Shown here: positions 51,301-63,600 of the stretch, piece after piece
Numbering within the stretch: the first letter of the stretch is position 1
Layout: each line of letters opens with the position of its first letter
Origin: Litoditis marina
Lineage: Eukaryota; Nematoda; Chromadorea; Rhabditida; Rhabditidae
Length of the DNA stretch: 64,000 nucleotides
Assembly: GCA_964036275.1 (NCBI GenBank)
Contig: CAXIWQ010000351.1
Location: 1-64,000 of the forward strand
Reading direction: 5' to 3'
Made by a program: the position numbers and the translations under genes
The notes under the pieces: model-generated
The model's database searches: none
Seen by the model: only the letters and a program-made list of their open reading frames with translations
Told to the model about the DNA's origin: nothing

Positions 51301-53159
51301 GTATCGCATCCGAACTTCGCAGAAACCTCAAGACATCTCTATATTCTCAACACCACAAATACAGAAAACTGAATAAAAGTATTGTTAGAGAAGGTTCCAG
51401 AGCATCAGTTCACTACAGTAATTCGTTCATGTTTAGACAACTCCATTTCACCCTCACGTGCGTGTACTGACCGACGTATCGCATCCGAATTCCGCAGAAA
51501 CCTCACGACATCTTTATCTTCTCATTACCACAAATACAGAAAACTGAATAAAAGTATTGTTAGAGAAGGTTCCAGAGCATCAGTTCACTACAGTAATTCG
51601 TTCATGTTTAGACAACTCTATTTCACCCTCACGTGCGTCTACTGATCGACGTATCGCATCCGAAATCCGCAGAAACCTCAAGACATCTCTATATTCTCAA
51701 CACCACACATACAGAAAACTGAATAAAAGTATTGTTAGAGAAGGTTCCAGAGCATCAGTTCACTACAGTAACTCGTTCATGTTTGGACAACTCTATTTCA
51801 CCCTTACGTGCGTGTACTGATCGACGTATCGCATCCGAAATCCGCAGAAACCTCAAGACACCTCTATATTCTCAACACCACGAATACAGAAAACTGAATA
51901 AAAGTATTGTTAGAGAAGGTTCCAGAGCATCAGTTCACTACAGTAATTCGTTCATGTTTAGACAACTCTATTTCACCCTCACATGCGTGTACTGACCGAC
52001 GTATCACATCCGAAATCCGCAGAAACCTCAAGACATCTTTATATTCTCAACACCACGAATACAGAAAACTGAATAAAATTATTGTTAGAGAAGGTTCCAG
52101 AGCATCAGTTCACTACAGTAATTCGTTCATGTTTAGACAACTCTATTTCACCCTCACATGCGTGTACTGACCGACGTATCGCATCCGAAATCCGCAGAAA
52201 CCTCAAGACACCTCTATATTCTCAACACCACACATACAGAAAACTGAATAAAATTATTGTTAGAGAAGGTTCCAGAGCATCAGTTCACTACAGTAATTCG
52301 TTAATGTTTGGACAACTCTATTTCACTCTCACGTGCGTGTACTGATCGACGTATCGCATCCGAAATCCGCAGAAACCTCAAGACACCTCTATATTCTCAA
52401 CACCACACATACAGAAAACTGAACAAAAGTATTGTTAGAGAAGGTTCCAGAGCATCAGTTCACTACAGTAATTCGTTCATGTTTAGACAACTCTATTTCA
52501 CCCTCACATGCGTGTACTGACCGACGTATCGCATCCGAAATCCGCAGAAACCTCAAGACATCTTTATATTCTCAACACCACGAATACAGAAAACTGAATA
52601 AAAGTATTGTTAGAGAAGGTTCCAGAGCATCAGTTCACTACAGTAATTCGTTTATGTTTAGACAACTCCATTTCACCCTCACGTGCGTGTACTGACCGAC
52701 GTATCGCATCCGAAATCCGCAGAAACCTCAAGACACCTCTATATTCTCAACACCACACATACAGAAAACTGAATAAAAGTATTGTTAGAGAAGGTTCCAG
52801 AGCATCAGTTCACTACAGTAATTCGTTCATGTTTAGAAAACTCTATTTCACCCTCACGTGCGTGTACTGACCGACGTATCGCATCCGAAATCCGCAGAAA
52901 CCTCACGACATCGTTATCTTCTCATTACCACAAATACAGAAAACTGAATAAAAGTATTGTTAGAGAAGGTTCCAGAGCATCAGTTCACTACAGTAATTCG
53001 TTCATGGATAGACAACTCTATTTCACCCTCACATGCGTGTACTGACCTACGTATCGCATCCGAAATCCGCAGAAACCTCAAGACATCTTTATATTCTCAA
53101 CACCACGAATACAGAAAACTGAATAAAAGTATTGTTAGACAAGGTTCCAGAGCATCAGT

Positions 53160-53180
53160 TCACTACAGTAAGACAACTCT
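53160..53180 (+). repeat. Monomer with a 14-bp deletion
   Basis: CACTACAGTA is followed directly by AGACAACTC; ATTCGTTCATGTTT is missing. It explains one 14-bp shortfall in higher-order spacing. Confidence 0.85.
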
Positions 53181-55163
53181 ATTTCACCCTCACATGCGTG
53201 TACTGACCGACGTATCGCATCCGAAATCCGCAGAAACCTCACGACATCTTTATCTTCTCATTACCAGAAATACAGAAAACTGAATAAAAGTATTGTTAGA
53301 GAAGGTTCCAGAGCATCAGTTCACTACAGTAATTCGTTCATGTTTAGAAAACTCTATTTCACCCTCACGTGCGTGTACTGACCGACGTATCGCATCCGAA
53401 ATCCGCAGAAACCTCACGACATCGTTATCTTCTCATTACCACAAATACAGAAAACTGAATAAAAGTATTGGTAGACAAGGTTCCAGATCATCAGTTCACT
53501 ACAGTAATTCGTTCATGTTCAGACAACTCTATTTCACCCTCACGTGCGTGTACTGACCGACGTATCGCATCCGAACTTCGCAGAAACCTCAAGACATCTC
53601 TATATTCTCAACACCACAAATACAGAAAACTGAATAAAAGTATTGTTAGAGAAGGTTCCAGAGCATCAGTTCACTACAGTAATTCGTTCATGTTTAGACA
53701 ACTCCATTTCACCCTCACGTGCGTGTACTGCCCGACGTATCGCATCCGAAATCCGCAGAAACCTCACGACATCTTTATCTTCTCATTACCACAAATACAG
53801 AGAACTGAATAAAAGTATTGTTAGAGAAGGTTCCAGAGCATCAGTTTACTACAGTAATTCGTTCATGTTTAGACAACTCTATTTCACCCTCACGTGCGTC
53901 TACTGATCGACGTATCGCATCCGAAATCCGCAGAAACCACAAGACATCTCTATATTCTCAACACCACACATACAGAAAACTGAATAAAAGTATTGTTAGA
54001 GAAGGTTCCAGAGCATCAGTTCACTACAGTAATTCGTTCATGTTTGGACAACTCTATTTCACCCTTACGTGCGTGTACTGATCGACGTATCGCATCCGAA
54101 ATCCGCAGAAACCTCAAGACACCTCTATATTCTCAACACCACGAATACAGAAAACTGAATAAAAGTATTGTTAGAGAAGGTTCCAGAGCATCAGTTCACT
54201 ACAGTAATTCGTTCATGTTTAGACAACTCTATTTCACTCTCACGTGCGTGTACTGATCGACGTATCGCATCCGAAATCCGCAGAAATTTCAAGACACCTC
54301 TATATTCTCAACACCACACATACAGAAAACTGAACAAAAGTATTGTTAGAGAAGGTTCCAGAGCATCAGTTCACTACAGTAATTCGTTCATGTTTAGACA
54401 ACTCTATTTCACCCTCACATGCGTGTACTGACCGACGTATCGCATCCGAAATCCGCAGAAACCTCAAGACATCTTTATATTCTCAACACCACGAATACAG
54501 AAAACTGAATAAAAGTATTGTTAGAGAAGGTTCCAGAGCATCAGTTCACTACAGTAATTCGTTCATGTTTAGACAACTCCATTTCACCCTCACGTGCGTG
54601 TACTGACCGACGTATCGCATCCGAAATCCGCAGAAACCTCAAGACACCTCTATATTCTCAACACCACACATACAGAAAACTGAATAAAAGTATTGTTAGA
54701 GAAGGTTCCAGAGCATCAGTTCACTACAGTAATTCGTTCATGTTTAGACAACTCTATTTCACCCTCACATGCGTGTACTGACCGACGTATCGCATCCGAA
54801 ATCCGCAGAAACCTCAAGACATCTTTATATTCTCAACACCACGAATACAGAAAACTGAATAAAATTATTGTTAGAGAAGTTTCCAAAGCATCAGTTCACT
54901 ACAGTAATTCGTTAATGCTTGGACAACTCTATTTCACTCTCACGTGCGTGTACTGATCGACGTATCGCATCCGAAATCCGCAGAAACCTCAAGACATCTC
55001 TATATTCTCAACACCACAAAGACAGAAAACTGAATAAAAGTATTGTTAGACAAGGTTCCAGAGCATCAGTTCACTACAGTAATTCTTCAATGTTTGGACA
55101 ACTCTATTTCACCCTTACGTGCGTGTACTGATCGACGTATCGCATCCGAAATCCGCAGAAACC

Positions 55164-55174
55164 TCAAGAAATCT
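55164..55174. repeat. Left target-site duplication of the LINE insertion
   Basis: TCAAGAAATCT, repeated at 56220-56230. It is satellite A sequence with a local variant (AAGAAATC instead of AAGACATC). Confidence 0.88.
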
Positions 55175-55176
55175 AC

Positions 55177-55962
55177 CAAAATTTCTCAGAAAATGAAAGT
55201 AGAGAACATTTGCAAGAGTCCATTGACACTATGTATTCTTGGTCGGTTCAGTGGGAGTTACCTTTGTCAGTGGAAAAAACCAAAGTGCTTCACATTGGTA
55301 GTAGAAATCCTAAGAATGTGTACACCGTAAATGGAACTATGATAGGTGGTTGTGAAACTGTACGTGACTTAGGTTTCACTATTACAAGTAGTCTAACCTT
55401 TGCCGATCATTGCAAGCGAATAGTAGCTGCTGCAAAGAGAAGAACATTTAATATGTTCAAGTGTTTGAAATTGAAAAATAACTTAACATGGATTAAGGTT
55501 TACAAAACATATATCCGTCCGCTTGTCGAAAGTGGTTGTACTGTCTTCAACTCCGAAAGAATGTATGTTAGAGCGATTGAATCGGTGCAGAATGACTTTA
55601 CTAGAAAGTTGTTCATGCGACAAGGAGGTTATAGCTACTGCAAAATACCGTCCGCTGAGTTTAGAAACCGAAAGTTAGGTCTTCATTCACTTGAAAAACG
55701 ACGCAAAGTTTTTGACTTGATCATGGTACACAAAATTGTTAACGAACAATCAGGCCTCACTGCATCAAACTTCTACAACTTCGATAATTCGCGCACAAGG
55801 GGTGCGAGTTTGAAATTACGTTTCAGTGCGCCGAAATTCAAAACTAGAGCACAGTTTTTCACTATAAGAGCTGGCTCGAAATACTTGAAGATAACCAAGA
55901 ATAAAACAATGCCGCTATGTGTCAAAAGCATGAAAAGGTACTTGCTGGAAACCGTTAACTAG
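55177..55962 (+). CDS. Reverse transcriptase C-terminal fragment (LINE ORF2, 5'-truncated)
   Basis: Open for 261 codons from the insertion edge to a TAG stop, with no own start; translation would need an upstream codon. Recognisable family features in order: LQESIDTMYSWSVQWELPLS (12-31) with KTKVLHIG, the segment after the RT active site; NG..I......VRDLGF (52-67); LTFADHC (73-79); YKTYIRPLVESG (109-120); IESVQNDFTRKL (134-145); LHSLEKRRKVFDLI (169-182); SRTRG (205-209); FFTIRAG (227-233). This is the thumb and C-terminal domain typical of CR1/Jockey/Rex1-type elements. The active-site aspartate motif lies upstream and is missing. No stop or frameshift is present in the remaining part, so the insertion is young. 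The exact clade is uncertain. Confidence 0.85.
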   Translation, partial: QNFSENESREHLQESIDTMYSWSVQWELPLSVEKTKVLHIGSRNPKNVYTVNGTMIGGCETVRDLGFTITSSLTFADHCKRIVAAAKRRTFNMFKCLKLKNNLTWIKVYKTYIRPLVESGCTVFNSERMYVRAIESVQNDFTRKLFMRQGGYSYCKIPSAEFRNRKLGLHSLEKRRKVFDLIMVHKIVNEQSGLTASNFYNFDNSRTRGASLKLRFSAPKFKTRAQFFTIRAGSKYLKITKNKTMPLCVKSMKRYLLETVN

Positions 55963-56207
55963 GTTTAGAATTGAACGTATCTGTTAGTTCCCATTATTCG
56001 TAGTCTAATGCATTGTGTTACACCTTGTTCAGTTTCTGATTGTACTTTTGTGACAACTTTTATATATACATCGTGTTACTGTACTCGTTACTGCATTGTG
56101 TTCATATTTCATTCTGTGACTGTATTATCCAATGTTGTATCTCAACTTCTGGTTTCTTCTTACTTTTTCATTCCTATTCTTCATATTTTTCACGCTTTCA
56201 TTTGCGT

Positions 56208-56213
56208 AATAAA
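56208..56213 (+). promoter_or_regulatory. Polyadenylation-type hexamer of the LINE
   Basis: AATAAA lies 6 bp before the element end, directly followed by the TCATCA tail. It is a plausible 3'-end signal of the retrotransposon transcript. Confidence 0.55.
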
Positions 56214-56219
56214 TCATCA

Positions 56220-56230
56220 TCAAGAAATCT
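56220..56230. repeat. Right target-site duplication of the LINE insertion
   Basis: TCAAGAAATCT, after which satellite A resumes in phase (TTATATTCTCAACACC). Confidence 0.88.
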
Positions 56231-59200
56231 TTATATTCTCAACACCACGAATACAGAAAACTGATAAAAATTATTGTTAGAGAAGTTTCCAAAGCATCAG
56301 TTCACTACAGTAATTCGTTCATGTTTGGACAACTCTATTTCACCCTTACGTGCGTGTACTGATCGACGTATCGCATCCGAAATCCGCAGAAACCTCAAGA
56401 TATCTCTATATTCTCAACACCACAAAGACAGAAAACTGAATAAAAGTATTGTTAGACAAGGTTCCAGAGCATCAGTTCACTACAGTAATTCGTTAATGTT
56501 TGGACAACTCTATTTCACCCTTACGTGCGTGTACTGATCGACGTATCGCATCCGAAATCCGCAGAAACCTCAAGACATCTCTATATTCTCAACACCACAA
56601 AGACAGAAAACTGAATAAAAGTATTGTTAGACAAGGTTCCAGAGCATCAGTTCACTACAGTAATTCGTTAATGCTTGGACAACTCTATTTCACTCTCACG
56701 TGCGTGTACTGATCGACGTATCGCCTCCGAAATCCGCAGAAACCTCAAGACATCTCTATATTCTCAACACCACAAAGACAGAAAACTGAATAAAAGTATT
56801 GTTAGACAAGGTTCCAGATTATCAGTTCACTACAGTAATTCGTTAATGTTTGGAAAACTCTATTTCACTCTCACATGCGTGTACTGATCGACGTATCGCA
56901 TCCGAAATCCGCAGAAACCTCAAGACATCTTTATATTCTCAACACCACGAATACAGAAAACTGAATAAAATTATTGTTAGAGAAGTTTCCAAAGCATCAG
57001 TTCACTACAGTAATTCGTTTATGTTCGGACAACTCTATTTCACCCTTACGTGCGTGTACTGATCGACGTATCGCATCCGAAATCCGCAGAAACCTCAAGA
57101 CATCTTTATATTCTCAACACCACGAATACAGAAAACTGAATAAAATTATTGTTAGAGAAGTTTCCAAAGCATCAGTTCACTACAGTAATTCGTTAATGTT
57201 TAGACAACTCTATTTCACCCTCACATGCGTGTACTGACCGACGTATCGCATCCGAAATCCGCAGAAACCTCAAGACATCTTTATATTCTCAACACCACGA
57301 ATACAGAAAACTGAATAAAATTATTGTTAGAGATGTTTCCAGAGCATCAGTTCACTACAGTAATTCGTTAATGTTTGGACAACTCTATTTCACTCTCACG
57401 TGCGTGTACTGATCGACGTATCGCATCCGAAATCCGCAGAAACCTCAAGACACCTCTATATTCTCAACACCACACATACAGAAAACTGAACAAAAGTATC
57501 GTTAGAGAAGGTTCCAGAGCATCAGTTCACTACAGTAATTCGTTCATGTTTAGACAACTCTATTTCACCCTCACATGCGTGTACTGACCGACGTATCGCA
57601 TCCGAAATCCGCAGAAACCTCAAGACATCTTTATATTCTCAACACCACGAATACAGAAAACTGAATAAAAGTATTGTTAGAGAAGGTTCCAGAGCATCAG
57701 TTCACTACAGTAATTCGTTCATGTTTAGACAACTCCATTTCACCCTCACGTGCGTGTACTGACCGACGTATCGCATCCGAAATCCGCAGAAACCTCAAGA
57801 CACCTCTATATTCTCAACACCACACATACAGAAAACTGAATAAAAGTATTGTTAGAGAAGGTTCCAGAGCATCAGTTCACTACAGTAATTCGTTCATGTT
57901 TAGACAACTCTATTTCACCCTCACGTGCGTGTACTGACCGACGTATCGCATCCGAAATCCGCAGAAACCTCAAGACATCTTTATATTCTCAACACCACGA
58001 ATACAGAAAACTGAATAAAATTATTGTTAGAGAAGTTTCCAAAGCATCAGTTCACTACAGTAATTCGTTAATGCTTGGACAACTCTATTTCACTCTCACG
58101 TGCGTGTACTGATCGACGTATCGCATCCGAAATCCGCAGAAACCTCAAGACATCTCTATATTCTCAACACCACAAAGACAGAAAACTGAATAAAAGTATT
58201 GTTAGAGAAGGTTCCAGAGCATCAGTTTACTACAGTAATTCGTTCATGTTCAGACAACTCTATTTCACCCTTACGTGCGTGTACTGATCGACGTATCGCA
58301 TCCGAACTCCGCAGAAACCTCAAGACATCTCTATATTCTCAACACCACAAAGACAGAAAACTGAATAAAAGTATTGTTAGAGAAGGTTCCAGAGCATCAG
58401 TTTACTACAGTAATTCGTTCATGTTTAGACAACTCTATTTCACCCTTACGTGCGTGTACTGATCGACGTATCGCATCCGAACTCCGCAGAAACCTCAAGA
58501 CATCTCTATATTCTCAACACCACAAAGACAGAAAACTGAATAAAAGTATTGTTAGACAAGGTTCCAGAGCATCAGTTCACTACAGTAATTCGTTAATGTG
58601 TGGACAACTCTATTTCACCCTTACGTGCGTGTACTGATCGACGTATCGCATCCGAAATCCGCAGAAACCTCAAGACATCTCTATATTCTCAACACCACAA
58701 AGACAGAAAACTGAATAAAAGTATTGTTAGACAAGGTTCCAGAGCATCAGTTCACTACAGTAATTCGTTAATGTTTGGACAACTCTATTTCACCCTTACG
58801 TGCGTGTACTGATCGACGTATCGCATCCGAAATCCGCAGAAACCTCAAGACATCTCTATATTCTCAACACCACAAAGACAGAAAACTGAATAAAAGTATT
58901 GTTAGACAAGGTTCCAGATTATCAGTTCACTAAAGTAATTCGTTAATGTTTGGACAACTCTATTTCACTCTCACGTGCGTGTACTGATCGACGTATCGCA
59001 TCCGAAATCCGCAGAAACCTCAAGACATCTTAATATTCTCAACACCACGAATACAGAAAACTGAATAAAATTATTGTTAGAGAAGTTTCCAAAGCATCAG
59101 TTCACTACAGTAATTCGTTAATGTTTGGACAACTCTATTTCACCCTCACGTGCGTGTACTGATCGACGTATCGCATCCGAAATCCGCAGAAACCTCAAGA

Positions 59201-60699
59201 CACCTCTATATTCTCAACACCACACATACAGAAAACTGAATAAAATTATTGTTAGAGAAGGTTCCAGAGCATCAGTTCACTACAGTAATTCGTTAATGTT
59301 TGGACAACTCTATTTCACTCTCACGTGCGTGTACTGATCGACGTATCGCATCCGAAATCCGCAGAAACCTCAAGACATCTTTATATTCTCAACACCACGA
59401 ATACAGAAAACTGAATAAAATTATTGTTAGAGAAGTTTCCAAAGCATCAGTTCACTACAGTAATTCGTTAATGTTTGGACAACTCTATTTCACCCTCACG
59501 TGCGTGTACTGATCGACGTATCGCATCCGAAATCCGCAGAAACCTCAAGACACCTCTATATTCTCAACACCACACATACAGAAAACTGAATAAAATTATT
59601 GTTAGAGAAGGTTCCAGAGAATCAGTTCACTACAGTAATTCGCTAATGTTTGGACAACTCTATTTCACTCTCACGTGCGTGTACTGATCGACGTATCGCA
59701 TCCGAAATCCGCAGAAACCTCAAGACATCTTTATATTCTCAACACCACGAATACAGAAAACTGAATAAAATTATTGTTAGAGAAGTTTCCAAAGCATCAG
59801 TTCACTACAGTAATTCGTTAATGTTTGGACAACTCTATTTCACTCTCACGTGCGTGTACTGATCGACGTATCGCATCCGAAATCCGCAGAAACCTCAAGA
59901 CATCTTTATATTCTCAACACCACGAATACAGAAAACTGAATAAAATTATTGTTAGAGAAGTTTCCAAAGCATCAGTTCACTACAGTAATTCGTTAATGCT
60001 TGGACAACTCTATTTCACTCTCACGTGCGTGTACTGATCGACGTATCGCATCCGAAATCCGCAGAAACCTCAAGACATCTCTATATTCTCAACACCACAA
60101 AGACAGAAAACTGAATAAAAGTATTGTTAGAGAAGGTTCCAGAGCATCAGTTCACTACAGTAATTCGTTCATGTTTAGACAACTCTATTTCACCCTCACG
60201 TGCGTGTACTGACCGACGTATCGCATCCGAACTTCGCAGAAACCTCAAGACATCTCTATATTCTCAACACCACAAATACAGAAAACTGAATAAAAGTATT
60301 GTTAGAGAAGGTTCCAGAGCATCAGTTCACTACAGTAATTCGTTCATGTTTAGACAACTCTACTACACCATCACATGCGTGTACTGACCGACGTATCGCA
60401 TCCGAAATCCGCAGAAACCTCAAGACATCTTTATATGCTCAACACCACGAATACAGAAAACTGAATAAAATTATTGTTAGAGAAGTTTCCAAAGCATCAG
60501 TTCACTACAGTAATTCGTTCATGTTTGGACAACTCTTTTTCACCCTCACGTGCGTCTACTGATCGACGTATCGCATCCGAAATCCGCAGAAACCTCAAGA
60601 CACCTCTTTATTCTCAACACCACACATACAGAAAACTGAATAAAAGTATTGTTAGAGAAGGTTCCAGAGCATCAGTTCACTACAGTAATTCGTTCATGT

Positions 60700-63600
60700 T
60701 TAGACAAACTCTATTTCACCCTCACGTGCGTGTACTGACCGACGTATTGCATCCGAACACCGCAGAAACCTCACGACATCTTTATCTTCTCATCACCACA
60801 AATACAGAAAACTGAATAAAAGTATTGTTAGACAAGGTTCCAGATCATCAGTTCACTACAGTAATTTGTTCATGTTTAGACAACTCTATTTCACCCTCAC
60901 GTGCGTGTACTGAACGACGTATCGCATCCGAAATCCGCAGAAACCTCACGACATCTTTATCTTCTCATTACCACAAATACAGAAAACTGAATAAAAGTAT
61001 TGTTAGACAAGGTTCCAGATTATCAGTTCACTAAAGTAATTCGTTAATGTTTGGACAACTCTATTTCACTCTCACGTGCGTGTACTGATCGACGTATCGC
61101 ATCCGAAATCCGCAGAAACCTCAAGACATCTTAATATTCTCAACACCACGAATACAGAAACTGAATAAATTATTGTTAGAGAAGTTTCCAAAGCATCAGT
61201 TCACTACAGTAATTCGTTAATGTTTGGACAACTCTATTTCACCCTCACGTGCGTGTACTGATCGACGTATCGCATCCGAAATCCGCAGAAACCTCAAGAC
61301 ATCTCTATATTCTCAACACCACAAGACAGAAAACTGAATAAAAAGTATTGTTAGACAAGGTTCCAGAGCATCAGTTCACTACAGTAATTCGTTAATGTTT
61401 GGGACAACTCTATTTCACCCTTACGTGCGTGTACTGATCGACGTATCGCATCCGAAATCCGCAGAAACCTCAAGACATCTCTATATTCTCAACACCACAA
61501 AGACAGAAAACTGAATAAAAGTATTGTAGACAAGGTTCCAGAGCATCAGTTCACTACAGTAATCGTTCATGTTTAGACAACTCTATTTCACTCTCACGTG
61601 CGTGTACTGATCGGACGTATCGCATCCGAAATCCGCAGAAACCTCAAGACACCTCTATATTCTCAACACCACACATACAGAAAACTGAACAAAAGTATTG
61701 TTAGAGAAGGTTCCAGAGCATCAGTTCACTACAGTAATTCGTTCATGTTTAGACAACTCTATTTCACCCTCACATGCGTGTACTGACCGACGTATCGCAT
61801 CCGAAATCCGCAGAAACCTCAAGACATCTTTATATTCTCACACCACGAATACAGAAAACTGAATAAAAGTATTGTTAGAGAAGGTTCCAGAGCATCAGTT
61901 CACTACAGTAATTCGTTCATGTTTAGACAACTCCATTTCACCCTCTCGTGCGTGTACTGACCGACGTATCGCATCCGAAATCCGCAGAAACCTCAAGACA
62001 CCTCTATATTCTCAACACCACACATACAGAAAACTGAATAAAAGTATTGTTAGAGAAGGTTCCAGAGCATCAGTTCACTACAGTAATTCGTTCATGTTTA
62101 GACAACTCTATTTCACCCTCACATGCGTGTACTGACCGACGTATCGCATCCGAAATCCGCAGAAACCTCAAGACATCTTTATATTCTCAACACCACGAAT
62201 ACAGAAAACTGAATAAAATTATTGTTAGAGAAGTTTCCAAAGCATCAGTTCACTACAGTAATTCGTAATGCTTGGACAACTCTATTTCACTCTCACGTGC
62301 GTGTACTGATCGACGTATCGCATCCGAAAATCCGCAAGAAACCTCAAGACATCTCTATATTCTCAACACCACAAAGACAGAAAACTGAATAAAAGTATTG
62401 TTAGACAAGGTTCCAGAGCATCAGTTCACTACAGTAATTCTTCATGTTTGGACAACTCTATTTCACCCTTACGTGCGTGTACTGATCGACGTATCGCATC
62501 CGAAATCCGCAGAAACCTCAAGAAATCTTTATATTCTCAACACCACGAATACAGAAAACTGATAAAAATTATTGTTAGAGAAGTTTCCAAAGCATCAGTT
62601 CACTACAGTAATTCGTTCATGTTTGGACAACTCTATTTCACCCTTACGTGCGTGTACTGATCGACGTATCGCATCCGAAATCCGCAGAAACCTCAAGATA
62701 TCTCTATATTCTCAACACCACAAAGACAGAAAACTGAATAAAAGTATTGTTAGACAAGGTTCCAGAGCATCAGTTCACTACAGTAATTCGTTAATGTTTT
62801 GGACAACTCTATTTCACCCTTACGTGCGTGTACTGATCGACGTATCGCATCCGAAATCCGCAGAAACCCTCAAGACATCTCTATATTCTCAACACCACAA
62901 AGACAGAAAACTGAATAAAAGTATTGTTAGACAAGGTTCCAGAGCATCAGTTCACTACAGTAATTCGTTAATGCTTGGACAACTCTATTTCACTCTCACG
63001 TGCGTGTACTGATCGACGTATCGCATCCGAAATCCGCAGAAACCTCAAGACATCTCTATATTCTCAACACCACAAAGACAGAAAACTGAATAAAAGTATT
63101 GTTAGACAAGGTTCCAGATTATCAGTTCACTACAGTAATTCGTTAATGTTGGAAAACTCTATTTCACTCTCACATGCGTGTACTGATCGACGTATCGCAT
63201 CCGAAATCCGCAGAAACCTCAAGACATCTTTATATTCTCAACACCACGATACAGAAAACTGAATAAAATTATTGTTAGAGAAGTTTCCAAAGCATCAGTT
63301 CACTACAGTAATTCGTTTATGTTCGGACAACTCTATTTCACCCTTACGTGCGTGTACTGATCGACGTATCGCATCCGAAATCCGCAGAAACCTCAAGACA
63401 TCTTTATATTCTCAACACCACGAATACAGAAAACTGAATAAAATTATTGTTAGAGAAGTTTCCAAAGCATCAGTTCACTACAGTAATTCGTTAATGTTTA
63501 GACAACTCTATTTCAACCCTCACATGCGTGTACTGACCGACGTATCGCATCCGAAATCCGCAGAAACCTCAAGACATCTTTATATTCTCAACACCACGAA

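Larger units (their letters stand above)
46880..53640 (+). repeat. Higher-order repeat domain in satellite A
   Basis: A rare marker TCGTTATC (instead of TCTTTATC) recurs near 47361, 49062, 51162, 52912 and 53423. The spacings are 1,701, 2,100, 1,750 and 511 bp, that is 10 (minus 49 bp), 12, 10 and 3 (minus 14 bp) monomers. It travels with neighbours GAAAACTCTATTTC and ATTGGTAGAC in the same order in most copies (the 52.9-kb copy has only part of the set). Blocks starting near 46881 and 48582 are nearly identical over about 1.5 kb. Confidence 0.75.
23748..55163 (+). repeat. Satellite A array, right block (175-bp monomers, plus orientation)
   Basis: About 180 tandem monomers of the same family as 1-4946, in the opposite orientation. 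The first roughly 4.9 kb (to about 28690) mirror the left block: for example the monomer with AGAGAACTGAATA at about 24691 mirrors 3998, and 27154 and 28026 mirror 1338 and 465. Further right, the 2-bp shorter AGAACTCCATTTCACC type recurs at multiples of 175 bp until about 41.7 kb. Beyond about 44 kb other variants dominate (CACGAATACAG, ACACCTCTATATT, CACATGCGTG), so the array is a mosaic of homogenised subfamilies. A CACGTG palindrome sits in most monomers. No genes are seen. Confidence 0.96.
55175..56219 (+). mobile_element. 5'-truncated non-LTR retrotransposon (CR1/Jockey-like LINE)
   Basis: A single 1,045-bp insertion in satellite A, bounded by 11-bp duplications. It holds the last 261 codons of a reverse-transcriptase ORF and a 257-bp 3' untranslated region (55963-56219). 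That region is T-rich and ends with AATAAA (56208-56213) and a short TCATCA tail. 5' truncation, target duplication and a simple-repeat tail are what target-primed reverse transcription leaves. The endonuclease and the catalytic palm of the RT are absent, so the copy cannot move on its own. The uninterrupted paralogous site is at 62518-62528. Confidence 0.9.

Noticed and set aside
56008..56280. Open frame of 90 codons after the RT fragment
   Set aside because: It lies in the T-rich LINE 3' untranslated region and crosses the target duplication into satellite A.
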